Shown here: positions 12,001-22,481 of the stretch, one piece after another
How positions within the stretch are numbered: position 1 is the first letter of the stretch
How the letters are laid out: every line of letters begins with the position of its first letter
NCBI GenBank assembly: GCA_941918925.1
Contig: OW799233.1
Coordinates: 4,890,001-4,954,000 of the forward strand
Source of the DNA: Phyto melanocephala
Lineage: Eukaryota > Arthropoda > Insecta > Diptera > Rhinophoridae
Length of the DNA stretch: 64,000 bases
Reading direction: 5' to 3'
Notes under the pieces: model-generated
Databases searched by the model: none
Told to the model about the DNA's origin: nothing
The model's input: the letters and a program-made list of their open reading frames with translations, nothing else
Program-made: the position numbers and the translations under genes

Positions 12001-13273
12001 TCATCAGCATTTATGGACCTTGTATTCTTAATTATAAGTTAATATATTTTATGTCATTCTTAAGTCATAGGCAGATTTATTACATTTCACTTGAAGATTA
12101 GGGACATGTTTAACTCTTTTTTATTAGACTTGCACAATTCGTGTTTAATAATTTGATACAATATAATCTCTGTGTTCTTTGCATTTAAAGTTAAAAAAAA
12201 TAAAACTTAAATTAGTTCATACATTTATTTTTGAGAAATTTAAATATTCCTTGCAATATCTGTAATTAAAATATTATCATTGATATGCATTGATTATTTA
12301 ATTATATTGAGCTGGTTCTTATTTCAATAGATTATGGTTTTTATGCCGAATAGAAAAAACCAGAAAATTCTTAATTTAAATATTTTATTCTTTATATAAA
12401 CAAATGTTTCTCTTTTCTTAATATTTTATTCAGAAATTGTTTTTGTTTATTTATGCGATTATTATTAATAAATAAATATAAAGATGGATTGATTTAATTT
12501 TTCTATCACCCTTTCGTCTCTCTGTATTGTTTATTTTCTTCAATTCACTTTTTGTTTTGTGTGAATTTTTGCAGTTTTCTGTGTTAAAAGCAAAATTACC
12601 AGAAAGCTATTAAATAAATTTTTGCAATCAATAAAACATGGAATTTAATCTCACTTTTCTTTAACAACCATATGCCCAAGCGCATACAGGAAAAAACGTA
12701 TGTATGTACGTACGTAAATATGTATGTGCAAATATTAAAACAAAATTGAATGAAATATTTAAAAAAAAAGAATAAGCAAGAAAGAAATTGAAATAATTCT
12801 ATTTGCATATAAAAAAGAAGAAGAAAAAAACAACTTAATACCAGCATTGAAAATATAAAATTTATTGAAAAGTGACTACAGTGAGTAGTGAAACTATTAC
12901 ACTTATACAGTTAAAGAAGGAAAATCTTTGAATAAATATTAGTATTATTTCAACTATCTTTTGAATTTATAATCAATTAGCTCTAAATTTGTTCGTAAAA
13001 TGTTGTCATATTCTTTAATTCCACTGTAATTTTTTCTCGTATAAACATAAATACTGTTTATGTACACAGTCATATGAAAAGAGAACCATCAAAGCAAAAC
13101 AAATTAAGCGCATTACGTTTATTTAAGTGAAAAGTATTTGAATATGTTGATAGATTAAAACTTATAATATCTTTTTATGTCTTCTCTTCTGTTTCCTTTT
13201 CTTTGCGTCCATCTATTACGTTTCGTTGTGGGCCACCCTCATATTTCATTAAAAATATTCTTAATACATGCTA
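12001..13273. other. AT-rich non-coding stretch, nothing recognised
   Basis: Contains a short TGTATGTACGTACGTA-like simple repeat near 12700-12725. No gene-like frame on either strand. Confidence 0.55.
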
Positions 13274-13984
13274 GGCGCACAATTGGGATGAACGACGAAT
13301 TTTTCGTCGCGAATATTCGTCATCAAAAATAAAACACATTTGTGTATATGAGAATGCATACAATTGTGGCGTCAGTCGAAGTTCGCTTTACGCGGCGAAC
13401 TCTGCATTAGATTTATTTCTATTTCTTACGCCGGCGAACGACGAACAAATTGATACAAGGTGACCATTTTTTTTATTAAATTTAGGTTTACTTTTCAACT
13501 TTTTAAGAAAATAAACTTAGTTTTTACTTTAATAATTGTTTTATTTTTTATTTTAAAACATTTAAAATAAGTATAAAAAAGTTAAGTACAAAAATTTGTT
13601 TTTATTTGTGTTTTTGCAAATGTTTAAGTTAATTAAGTGATCTTTTTTTCATATGGTCACACTATTAGCTGTTATACACAAACAAAATTTTTATTATTGT
13701 TTAATGCACGTACCCACGACATTCTTTGCAAACGTTTGCTTATACGTAAACAAGTTTTTATTATTACAGAAATTTTATTTATTGCTTTGTTGTGTTTCAC
13801 AAAAAATTAAATTCTTCGATTATTTATGTTTTTTCTTTGCACAAACACTAAACAATTTTATCAACTATAAAAGATGTTACTTTTTCGTCGTTTTTGTGCT
13901 TCACACGACGAATTTGCACAACGAATTTTTACCGAAGAGTTCGTCGTATTGGGCGAAATTCGTCGTTCGTCCCAATTGTGCGCC
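13274..13984. mobile_element. 711 bp DNA transposon derivative with CGACGAA sub-terminal repeats
   Basis: The left end GGCGCACAATTGGGATGAAC (continuing GACGAATTT) is matched in inverted form at the right end with one or two changes, giving a TIR of about 29 bp. Inside both ends, CGACGAA and its complement TTCGTCG recur many times, for example about 13290-13325, 13375-13445, 13885-13930 and 13935-13965. These are probably transposase-binding sites. The interior is AT-rich with no recognised transposase. A 169-codon frame starting at 13653 has low complexity and runs into the CATA microsatellite, so I do not call it a gene. No clear target duplication was seen at this boundary, so the superfamily stays open. 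Confidence 0.8.
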
Positions 13985-14025
13985 GAGCAATACATACACA
14001 TTTGGTCATGACCACAAAATCATAT

Positions 14026-14112
14026 ACATACATACATACATACATACATACATACATACATACATACATACATACATACATACATACATACTTACATACA
14101 TACATACATACA
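14026..14112. repeat. (CATA)n microsatellite, about 87 bp
   Basis: A near-perfect run of CATA units with one CTTA interruption near 14090. It produces long Tyr-Ile-His or Met-Tyr-Val pseudo-peptides in all frames, which are not genes. It lies just outside the TIR element at 13274-13984. Confidence 0.97.
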
Positions 14113-14455
14113 AACATATCCATATAAACACAAGCAACCAATCGGTCCAGCAAACAAAATAAAATTATAACAATTTTTTTAAAGTTTCGCTACAGAATGA
14201 GTCATATAAGGATTAATCTCTTTTATTGCCACAAGCGAAAGGAACCAAGTGCCTTCAAACATTTATTTCCCTAAGTTTTCGAACCACAAATATAAAAGTT
14301 AATATTAATGTTTTTGTTAAGAATACTTTTCATTTTACCAATTTTTAAAATTTGTAAATATAGATTAGAATGTAATAATTGAAATTAAATTTCTGAAATA
14401 TTCTAACACTTTTAAATTTTAGGTGATATTTTTAAAAAAATTGTTTGATTTGATT

Positions 14456-14530
14456 ATTTTTTATTTATTTATTTATTTATTTATTTAAATTTTGGCAACC
14501 AAGCCTCTAGGCCATAATTTGCTACAAACT
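14456..14530 (-). mobile_element. LINE 3' tail with (TAAA)n
   Basis: Read on the minus strand this is a short unique piece containing TATGGCCTAGAGGCTTGGTT, then an A-rich link and five or more TAAA units (14457-14486 on the plus strand). A unique 3' UTR followed by a short tandem repeat tail is the usual end of an R1/LOA/I-type LINE. No coding part is attached, so this would be a heavily 5'-truncated insertion. It could also be a plain TTTA microsatellite. Confidence 0.5.
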
Positions 14531-14598
14531 TCTATTAAAAAAACAAAGTTTTTGAATCACAAAAAAAAAGGTTTTTAAACAGGTCAAAATTTATATTA

Positions 14599-14665
14599 TT
14601 TATTTATTTATTTATTAATTCAATTTCGTAATAAAAAAGCCCCAAAAGGCCAAAACAAATAATTA
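14599..14665 (-). mobile_element. Second LINE 3' tail with (TAAA)n
   Basis: On the minus strand: TTTGGCCTTTTGGGGCTTTT, then TTATTACGAAATTGAATTAA and a run of TAAA units at 14599-14616. It has the same layout as the tail at 14456-14530, in the same orientation and about 70 bp away, but with a different unique part. It is probably another 5'-truncated LINE end. Confidence 0.45.
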
Positions 14666-14669
14666 CTAT

Positions 14670-15155
14670 TAACCACTATACATTCGTTAAAAATGAAAAA
14701 TACCAACTAAAAAATTATTCGATGACTTAAAATTGCAAAATGTATTTCTTTGCTTAAAATAAATAATTTTGCTGTAAAAAGCAGGGATGGAAAATCGAAA
14801 TTTGTAAATAGTTCTGAATTGTCAAGAAAAAAAAATTGTTGTCAATGAGATGGTACTTTAAAAAATTTAAATTTCCGTAATATTTAAAGAACAAATTTAA
14901 CGAATTATTTTTTTTTTTTTGTTTTTTGAAAACACAAATTTTAAATTTTTTTAACTACTTACAACTTTTTTTAACAACTTAAACTATAATCTATCCATGG
15001 ATTTTCATACAATAAAATAAATCTATTTTATTTCTAACATATGCAGCTTTAACATCAAATACAAAAACTGTTAATTATAATTATTTTTTTTTTTTTAAAA
15101 TTTAAAATTAAAAAAATTTAAAATTTGCAAAAAAATTTTTTTTGTGTACTTTAAC
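14670..15155. other. Very AT-rich stretch
   Basis: Long T and A tracts, for example 14908-14920 and 15085-15096. A CAGGGATGGAAAA motif at 14782 resembles a hAT-type TIR start, but no partner was found. Confidence 0.5.
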
Positions 15156-15159
15156 TTTA

Positions 15160-15448
15160 TCCTACTAATATAATTTATGTGAATGTTTGTATGTTTGGAT
15201 TTTTGTTACTCAATCACGCAAAAACGGCTGAACGGAACTATATGAAATTCGGCACATAGATAGATCACAACCTAGATTAACACATAGGCTACTTTTTATC
15301 GCGATAATAACGCGAAGTCATTGGCAAACTCATCACAACACATCCTAAACGGGTTGTTTGTGTTGTAAGTATTTTTATTTTTGTTGTTAATACTAAGTCT
15401 ACCTTTTGTCCCGATAACTACGCAGACGAAGTCGCGGGCACAAGCTAG
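15160..15448 (+). mobile_element. Lep1-like non-autonomous Helitron, 289 bp
   Basis: The element starts TCCTACTAATATAATTTATG after an A and ends GGGCACAAGCTAG before a T. This matches Helitron rules: 5' TC, 3' CTRR, insertion between A and T. The interior carries the chain of phrases known from Lep1 elements of moths and butterflies: a CACGCAAAAACGGCTGAACGG block (split near 15215-15236), a 'gaaattcggcacatagatag' block, 'acataggctactttttatcg' near 15282-15301, and 'gacgaagtcgcgggcac' at about 15425-15441. It has no coding capacity and would depend on a Helitron Rep/helicase encoded elsewhere. Confidence 0.82.
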
Positions 15449-15511
15449 TCAGTAATAAAACTAGAATTTATCTATAGATTTTCATGCAATAAAATTTATT
15501 TTATTTCTTAT

Positions 15512-15998
15512 ATCGGGTGTCCCAACTAGAACGCAATTTTTAAATTTTAAATAAAACACAGAAATTAAAAAAAAATCATTAAACTTTATTATATCGTAAA
15601 GTAGACAGAATGAGGTTATGTATGGAACAATATATCGTGCAGATGGCCGCCGCGGCTTTGCTGGCACACACGCGATCTTTTAATGAAATTTTCAATGACG
15701 TTTTTGCATAAATGCTGCGGTATTTCATTAATGTTGCGTCCAATTTCCTCTTTTAAGGCTTGAGTCGTCGTCGGCTTATTCGCGTAAACCATCGACTTCA
15801 AAAAACCGCAAAGAAAAAATCTAAAGAAGTTAAATCACACGATCTAGGCGGCCAATTCTGGTCTCCAAAACGCGAAATAACACGACCGGGAAATGACTGA
15901 TGCAACAATTGAATTGTTTCTCTGGCTATATGACATGTGGCGCCATCTTGTTGAAACCACATGCCCTCCACATTCATTTCATCAATTCTAGGCAAGCA
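15512..15998 (-). pseudogene. rosa-type (DD41D mariner) transposase remnant with one transposon end
   Basis: The best preserved rosa-type catalytic region in the window. On the minus strand 15798-15995 encodes GMWFQQDGATCHIARETIQL, then SFPGRVISRFGDQNWPPRSC and DLTSLDFF. Counting from the Asp of QQDG to the Asp of SLDFF gives 41 intervening residues, the DD41D signature of the rosa mariners. After a frameshift come VYANKPTTTQALKEEIGRNI, NEIPQHLCKNVIENF and SRGGHLHDILFHT (15616-15801 and 15482-15667). The 3' transposon end lies near 15512-15535 (TATCGGGTGTCCCAACTAGA on the plus strand). The N-terminal half is missing: the match stops at about 15998, exactly where a hAT-like end begins. Confidence 0.85.
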
Positions 15999-16090
15999 GT
16001 GTTGTTAACCGTACAGTAATTACCGTATTGTACGGTAATTTAGAGTCTCAAACGGTAGGTAGGTAGGTAATTTTGATATTTGTACGGTAA
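15999..16090 (+). mobile_element. Possible hAT-like terminus interrupting the rosa copy
   Basis: Starting at about 16000 the sequence reads CAGTGTTGTTAACCGTACAG and then contains three inverted or direct copies of GTACGGTAATT before 16092. CAGTGTTG is a common start of hAT-type TIRs, and the abrupt end of the rosa transposase at this point suggests an insertion or deletion. No right end or 8 bp duplication was found. Minus-strand frames at 16040-16340 might be the remains of its interior, but show no domain I can name. Confidence 0.35.
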
Positions 16091-18580
16091 TTTTAAAAAG
16101 TTTTTATTTTTAAGTGTTAGACCCATGACATACATATTTCTCATAAAAACATACCATAAAAAGTACGGTTTCATTACAACTAGGCAAATTATTGAAGTTA
16201 AATTCTTTACGTTTTTGCCATAAATGCAAGGCGAATTCATTAAAGATGTTGATAAAACTGACATCCTTCACTTTTACAAAAACGCCATCAATATAAAGAC
16301 AGGTGACGATTATTTCCAATCCTTGAATAAAAAAAAACATGCTTTTCGTTCTTCTACAAATTTTGAATTTGTCAAATAAAATAATAATAAAATTTTTAAT
16401 AAAAATCTCAACGTAGAAAAGAGAGATATTATTTTACATATTTATTTTGTATCTTCTATATATTTGCTTAAGAACATGAATTAAGTTACACTTAAAACCT
16501 TTTTTGTTATAATCTATTAAATGTTAATTACGTGTTTAAGGAACTTTTATATAGACTTAAATCATTTTTACTTGCAATTTAATTTTAAGTATACGAAATC
16601 TAGTATGCCATTAATTTTTAGAGCAAGAAATTCATATAAGTGTTTTTATTTTAAAAGGAATCGATTTATTAAAGTCAATTCAAATATTTTAAAATACTTT
16701 CCTGAAAAACTATAAAAACACACATAAGCAGTTTTTCCCTGTTGCCACAGACATACTACCAAAATTTTGTAAATATTTCTTTTTGCTCAGTTCTAAGGTA
16801 ATGCATCAAAATTAAGGTGACACGCCCACCTACCATATACATAACTCTTTTCCTTAAATTCCTGTAATTTATTTATGGGCCAAAAATTTTAGAAAATTAA
16901 AGCTTTACTGTTCTTTATTTTTATTTTTTTTTTGTGCAGCAAACCCAAAGACTTTAAAAATAATTAAAGTGTGTATTTATTGTAGAGTGTCGATTATTTT
17001 ATACACTTCACCAAAAAATATGTAATTCGCCATTTTATTTCAGACATTATCTGCGATTTAGCGTTTTGTGAGGCGGGATTAAAAAAATTTTATCTTCCAT
17101 CTTATTTTGGTTTTAGAATTCGAACATACACAAATTGCTTTCTTATTGCAAATGCTTAAAAACATATTTAAAAATTAATTTATAAATTTATAAAAGTTGT
17201 ATTAAAACAACTTTTAATAGATTAGTTATGTTTGATAAACTTTTAATAAATTTAAAATTGCTCATGGGTATAAGGGTGCGTCGTTAGTTTACTCTTATTT
17301 AAAAGGAAAAAAAAATAAACTTTTAATCACTTTGCCACCAATTGAACAAATTGTATACAAAGACAATCATAAATACATTTAAGGCTCATATAAAAGGAAA
17401 CATCTGGCCTTTTCTAATAAGTTAACAAGTCTTGAGGCTATAAAAAAGAAATTTTAAATTTGTTTCCCATACACTCACTCAAACAAAAGACATTTCCATA
17501 TAAAGTGAATGTACCAAATGTCATTATAAAATTCTTAAATTTTGTTTTCTTTTTTTTTTCAACAAGACCTAAACTAAAAGAACGCTAAAACAAATTGATG
17601 AAATAGAATTTAAGCTCCATAATACTAGGTTAGCATTTCTCATAAAAACATACTCAAAAGAAAAAAGGTCGTACAATTTTCGTTTCATAAAAAAAGAGAT
17701 CTTTTTGCAGCTGTATAAGAAATATATATATGCTTAATGTCAGCTTTATATTACATACATAAGTATGTGTATTCCGACTTCAGCTTGACAAGCCAAAAAA
17801 AAAACAATTTAAAAGTTTAGGGTAAAATAAAAATCAACATTATACTCTATAACTGTTTGTCATATTAACTTAAAACATATATACAATAATTGGTGAATTC
17901 ACAAGGTGTTCTAAATGTCATATCATCATTTTTAAAAATATTTAAAAAATTTTACAATAAACAATATAATACTTTTCGCTTTAAAACATTTGCAAAATTA
18001 TGAAAATACGACACTTAGGACTTCTTGTGAACACCCCAAATATATGTATATATGTACATATCTGCATGTATATGTAATATTTTTCCACTTAAAACTTTTG
18101 CACATGTCTGTAATATAAATAAATTTCAAGAGTTGCATAAAATCGATTTTTTTCTGAACTCTTTTTTAAAAACTTTTTTTATTATCGTTTTTACTATACA
18201 AAATCTAAGAAGTTTTTATCCCTCTACTCCCAAATAAAAATAAACTTGTTTTATTTTTAATAGCTTTAACATTTATACTACAAACTAGCAAATAAAACTT
18301 TTGTCATTAACCCTTAACAGTGTATGTTTTTTTTCACTTCTTCCCATTCCTCCAATTCGTCCTTTATAACTCCTTCTGCTCCTGTTTACCTAAATAGCAG
18401 TTTATGCCATCAATTTATATTTAACTCTTTTTATTTGCATATTATAACTACTCATCAGAGTTGGCATTAGTGGCAAAATTGTACTAAATCTGGTACAATC
18501 AAAAGTTAAGCGATACACAGGTACATTCAATTACACTTACAATTGTTAATTTTACTTTAGTAAAAAGCGAATAAGCCATA
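16091..18580. other. AT-rich non-coding stretch, nothing firmly recognised
   Basis: About 2.5 kb with only short, low-complexity frames. No TIR pair, LINE motif or RNA gene recognised. Confidence 0.5.
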
Positions 18581-18582
18581 TA

Positions 18583-18834
18583 GATGCCTTACTTCCTCAA
18601 CCTCGTATGTTAAAAAATAAAATTTTTCAGGAGAGAAAAGAAAAACGGTTAATCTTTTTATACTTCGGTGTTTGGTTAAAAGTTTAAATGCAATTATTAA
18701 GGAATTGATTGTATTTATGCATATTAGTAGTAATAATATACTAATCTTTTTTAGTTAAAGCATAAAACAATCGTTTGATATGAAAAAGTCAAAACCGTTT
18801 TTTTTTAAGTTACGAGTTTGAGGAAGTAAGGCAT
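18583..18834. mobile_element. 252 bp MITE with about 25 bp TIRs
   Basis: GATGCCTTACTTCCTCAACC (continuing TCGTA) at 18583-18607 is repeated in inverted form at about 18811-18834 with one mismatch. The interior is AT-rich. Flanks read TATA and GATATA at the two ends, compatible with a TA target site but not decisive. Superfamily unknown. Confidence 0.75.
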
Positions 18835-18880
18835 CGATATACGTCATTATGCTTAATAAAGCTGTATGTTTCCAACTTGT

Positions 18881-19850
18881 TATACCCAGCACCAAAAAAA
18901 AATCGATATACCCAGATATTCTTTTTTGTCATACCATTTGTCTTAATTTAAGACCCCATCAGGATATATTTTTGGGTTCTGGTTTCATAGGACGATCTTG
19001 CTATGTCTGTCCGTCTATCCGTCTGTTAAAAATTAAAATAAAGCTCGAATCGATAAAGCTAACATTTTGCCAGTAGATTTCTAATAAATTAGGAAGGTTT
19101 GATGTTGAAAATGGGCAAAATCTATGGAATAAGAAGAGAGATATAGCTTGTAATGTAAGATAAGGTCATAGAAAAATGTCTTTCGAACATCAAATAAATA
19201 TCATTACTGTCATTAAACGTAATGACAAAAATAAATGATAAAATTTCTCAAGTATATTTATTGGGTAGAAAATTATGTTCTTCTAAAATATCATATCCGT
19301 TAATTACGAAAGAAGTTTTAGATCAAAATGTACAAGATTTATCTCGTATAATGTCATTTTTCGACAATTTTTTTACGATGTTAAAACTTTGCAAACGTAG
19401 CTTATTGATCAATATTAATGGAAAAGCGGAAAATGAAGGTCAGACCCCTATTTTAACGCCAACCTCCCATATAACGCTTTTCATTAAAATCATATAATTT
19501 CTGTATTTGATACGCCTACTTTCACACCCACCTTCCACATAATCTATTATTAATAAAATTTAAAAAAAATTTAAAAGCAAAAGAATTAAATGAACTAAGT
19601 ATGCAGAAATTTCTCAAATACTTCTTTCTGGTCAGTATCAAAAAAGTCAGGTGATATGGCCACTGTAACACCCCAACTACCATGTTACGATTTATTTTAA
19701 GTTGATATAATTTCTATATCGAAAAAAAGCTTAAGAAGAATTATAGGCTTTATAATGCATTATCGAAGTTGAGTTTACAAAAAAAAAATTATTTTGACAC
19801 CACCTTTCACACAAAATCTGCTATTAATAAAAATAAAATATATAATCTTA
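18881..19850 (+). mobile_element. Degenerate INE-1/DINE-1-like (Helentron-associated) element
   Basis: Starts with TTATACCCAGCACCA. It then has the typical order: 'tgtcataccatttgtctt', 'agaccccatcaggatatatt', GACGATCTTGCTATGTCTGT with repeated GTCCGTCT (about 18990-19025), an A-rich block around 'aaagctaacattttgcc', and later 'acgccaacctcccatataac' and 'cacacccaccttccacataa' blocks. The same chain is seen better at 39957 and 41480. The 3' hairpin end is not clear, so the right boundary is approximate. An open frame at 18849-19076 crosses this repeat and is not a gene. Confidence 0.7.
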
Positions 19851-21230
19851 TTTTTATCAAGTAAAGCTTGATGTTGCACAATGTTGATACAGTTAATGTG
19901 TATTTGGTTGCTATTGAAACGGTACAATTTTACAATTTTCAGATTCCAACACAGTGCTACTCATACAACTTTGCGTTTTTTAATCCCTAAAGGTATGTTT
20001 TACTTTCATTTCAGCTTATTACAGCACGATGTTATTAGTGTAAAATTTGTGTAATTATATTCAGAGTAACAAACACACTAAACTTTTGACATTTTAATCT
20101 CTATGACAAATGGAATTTGCTGTGATTGTAGTGCTCTTTGTTGTAAATTTTATATATCAAAAAAAAAAATCAAATTTTATTAGATTGTGTACGTACAACT
20201 ATTATTACATGAAAGGATATTGTTACACGAATTATTAAAAAATCCTCAAATGAATTAAAATTTTAAAGTAGATTATTTAAATAATGATTTTATAAAATTT
20301 ATTTGTTATGTCTGTAGTTGAAATTACCAAAAAAAAATATTATTAATAGAAATTAATTAGATTTCATTAGTCTTTGGTAAATGACCCTTTTGGATCAATA
20401 TGCGTAGAGTGAATATTTAAATAATATAAAATAGATTATTATATACTAATATAAAATAGAGAATAAAATTAAGCAAAACGGTTTCAATGTCAATTTATCG
20501 CACTGGTTATACTAAAACATCATTTAAGGACATAATGTTTCGTTGATAAATATGCAAACGACAATAGGGGTGGATTTGTTTTTTGTTTTAATAAACGTTG
20601 AAATAAGTTGTCTATTGTAAAAGTGAAATCAAAACCTAATTGTATATAATGGAAATATGACAAGCACTTTTATGAGATTTAAGTTTAATCAAAGCCCTTT
20701 ATAAGTATATAGACGAGGATAGTAGTGTAATGACTGGTATCTGGTACGAGAACATCGATATGTCGTCGTTCTTAAATTAATGTGTTCTATATGTATAGGC
20801 TTTATATGTCACATAGAACACAATAATTAACGAATGAATGTGTACAAAACTATAATAAAAGTATTAGCAAAATACTATTTATTTTGATCTGGAGTGACAC
20901 TGCCGAATTTTTAAATCATAAACATCTTTTGTTCGTTGCATTGTTTTTGCAAAGTTTCATCATAATCTGTTAATAAGAAGTAATTGTATCAGCTTTATCA
21001 GAATTTTACACTTTTGAACATTCATGATATACCGTACACCAAAATATTAAATAATTTATAGCGCGTTTTCACTACAGTTAAAACAAAAAAAATGCTATAA
21101 CCGTTTAAATAAATTTGGTAAATTTTTTGAAATTAAGCTTAGAAATTTAAAAGAAATATTTGAAACTTACTATAGTTTGAGTTAATAAAACTCAGCTAAG
21201 AAAGCAGCGTCTGAAAGTTCGAGCTTATTT
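19851..21230. other. AT-rich non-coding stretch
   Basis: No coding or mobile element recognised. A 13 bp hairpin (TTAATGTGTTCTAT and its complement) lies at about 20777-20838. Confidence 0.5.
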
Positions 21231-21232
21231 TC

Positions 21233-21257
21233 TTATCTATATCTATCTATCTATCTG

Positions 21258-21320
<63 letters not shown>

Positions 21321-21337
21321 GTCTATCTATCTATCTG

Positions 21338-21376
<39 letters not shown>

Positions 21377-21393
21377 GTCTATCTATCTATCTG

Positions 21394-21428
<35 letters not shown>
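21233..21428. repeat. (TCTA)n microsatellite, about 195 bp, with periodic TCTG variants
   Basis: An almost pure TCTA tetranucleotide array. TCTG substitutions occur at about six places, including a recurring 'ctgtctatctatctgtcta' pattern near 21319-21345 and 21374-21400. It abuts the 5' end of a Helitron-like element, whose own start (TCTATATATA) may have seeded the array. Confidence 0.97.
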
Positions 21429-21429
<1 letters not shown>

Positions 21430-21432
<3 letters not shown>

Positions 21433-21979
21433 ATATATATATAAAAGTGAAACTTTGTGTGTGTGTGTGAGTTAGACTCCAAAACTGTAAAACCGATCGG
21501 TCCAGGGAGTGTTAACGGGTGGAAAAAAGTGGGCAGGACCACGCCCATAAAAATTAGTATTCATTTTTAGCTACTTGCACTTGACCTCTTTTTCTGAAAC
21601 TTTGCACACATATTGAGTTGTCATGACATTATAATTTCGTGATTAAAAAAGTGGGCGGGATCACGCCCATAAAAAAAGTTTGTGGTGCTTGCACTGGACC
21701 GATTTTGCTGAAACTTTGCACACATATTGAGCTCTCATGATTACACAATTTTGTGATTAGAAAATTGGGTAGTGCCACGCCCAAAAATAAAAAAGTTATA
21801 ATTTTCAGCTACTTGAACTTCACCGATTTTTCTGAAACTTTGCGTGATTAGAGAAGTGGGCAGTATCACGCCCATAAAAAAAGTTATAGTTTTAGCTTTT
21901 TGCATTTAATATTCAATTTAAATTCAGAATGCATTTTTATTCATTAAGTGGCGTAACAACGCGCGCCGGGCTTTTCTAG
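21430..21979 (+). mobile_element. Helitron-like element with internal tandem repeats, copy A
   Basis: Begins TCTATATATATATAAAAGTG and ends GCGCGCCGGGCTTTTCTAG before a T, fitting Helitron ends (5' TC, 3' CTRR|T) with a GC-rich stem just before the end. The interior has about three imperfect repeats of a 115-140 bp unit: 'cttgcacttgacc', 'tttttctgaaactttgcaca', 'catattgagctctcatga', then 'gtgggcaggaccacgccc' and an A/T-rich link. There is no coding region. Copy B follows directly head to tail, and a third copy lies inverted at 55649-56404. Confidence 0.78.
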
Positions 21980-22481
21980 TGTGAATATAAAAGTGAAATT
22001 CTGTCTGTGTGTGTGTTAGCTATAGTCTCCGAAACCGTAAAGCCAAACGGATACAAACTTTGGCAAGTTGTTGTACACATTCCAGGGAGTGCTTATGGGT
22101 GCTTCAAAGTGGGCGGGGTTACGCCCATAGAAAATAAGTTATCATTTTTTGTTACTTGCACTTGACCGATTTTTCTGAAACTTTGCACACATATTGAGCT
22201 CTCATGATTACACAATTTTGTGATTAGAAAATTGGGTAGTGCCACGCCCAAAAATAAAAAGTTATAATTTTCAGCCACTTGAACTTCACCGATTTTTCTG
22301 AAACTTTTCACACATATTAAGCTGTCATGAGTATACAGTTTCGTGATTAGAAAAATGGGCAGTACCACGCCCATTAAACAAAAGTTATAATTTTTAGCTT
22401 CTTGCACTTGATATTCAATTACAATTCAAAATGCATTTTTATTCGTTAAGGGGCGTAGCAACGCGCTCCGGGCTTGGCTAA
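21980..22481 (+). mobile_element. Helitron-like element, copy B, head-to-tail with copy A
   Basis: Starts TGTGAATATAAAAGTGAAAT directly after the CTAG end of copy A, and ends ACGCGCTCCGGGCTTGGCTAA before T (CTRR form). It has the 5' block with 'ctatagtctccgaaaccgta', then 'tgtacacattccagggagtg', then three repeats of the same internal unit with 'gccacgcccaaaaataaaaa'. A 104-codon minus-strand frame (22093-22407) is open only because the repeat unit is read in phase. It shows the repeated YNF.L.G...P.FLITKL..H pattern and is not a gene. Confidence 0.78.

Noticed and set aside
13653..14162. 169-codon open frame, the longest in the window
   Set aside because: It lies mostly inside the TIR element at 13274-13984 and its end is the CATA microsatellite read as a Thr-Tyr-Ile-His repeat. 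The rest is low-complexity and has no domain.
21233..21428. Considered whether the repeat array is a CRISPR
   Set aside because: It is a pure tetranucleotide microsatellite with no spacers.
22093..22407. 104-codon minus-strand frame with a repeated protein pattern
   Set aside because: The pattern is the non-coding repeat unit of the Helitron-like element read in phase.
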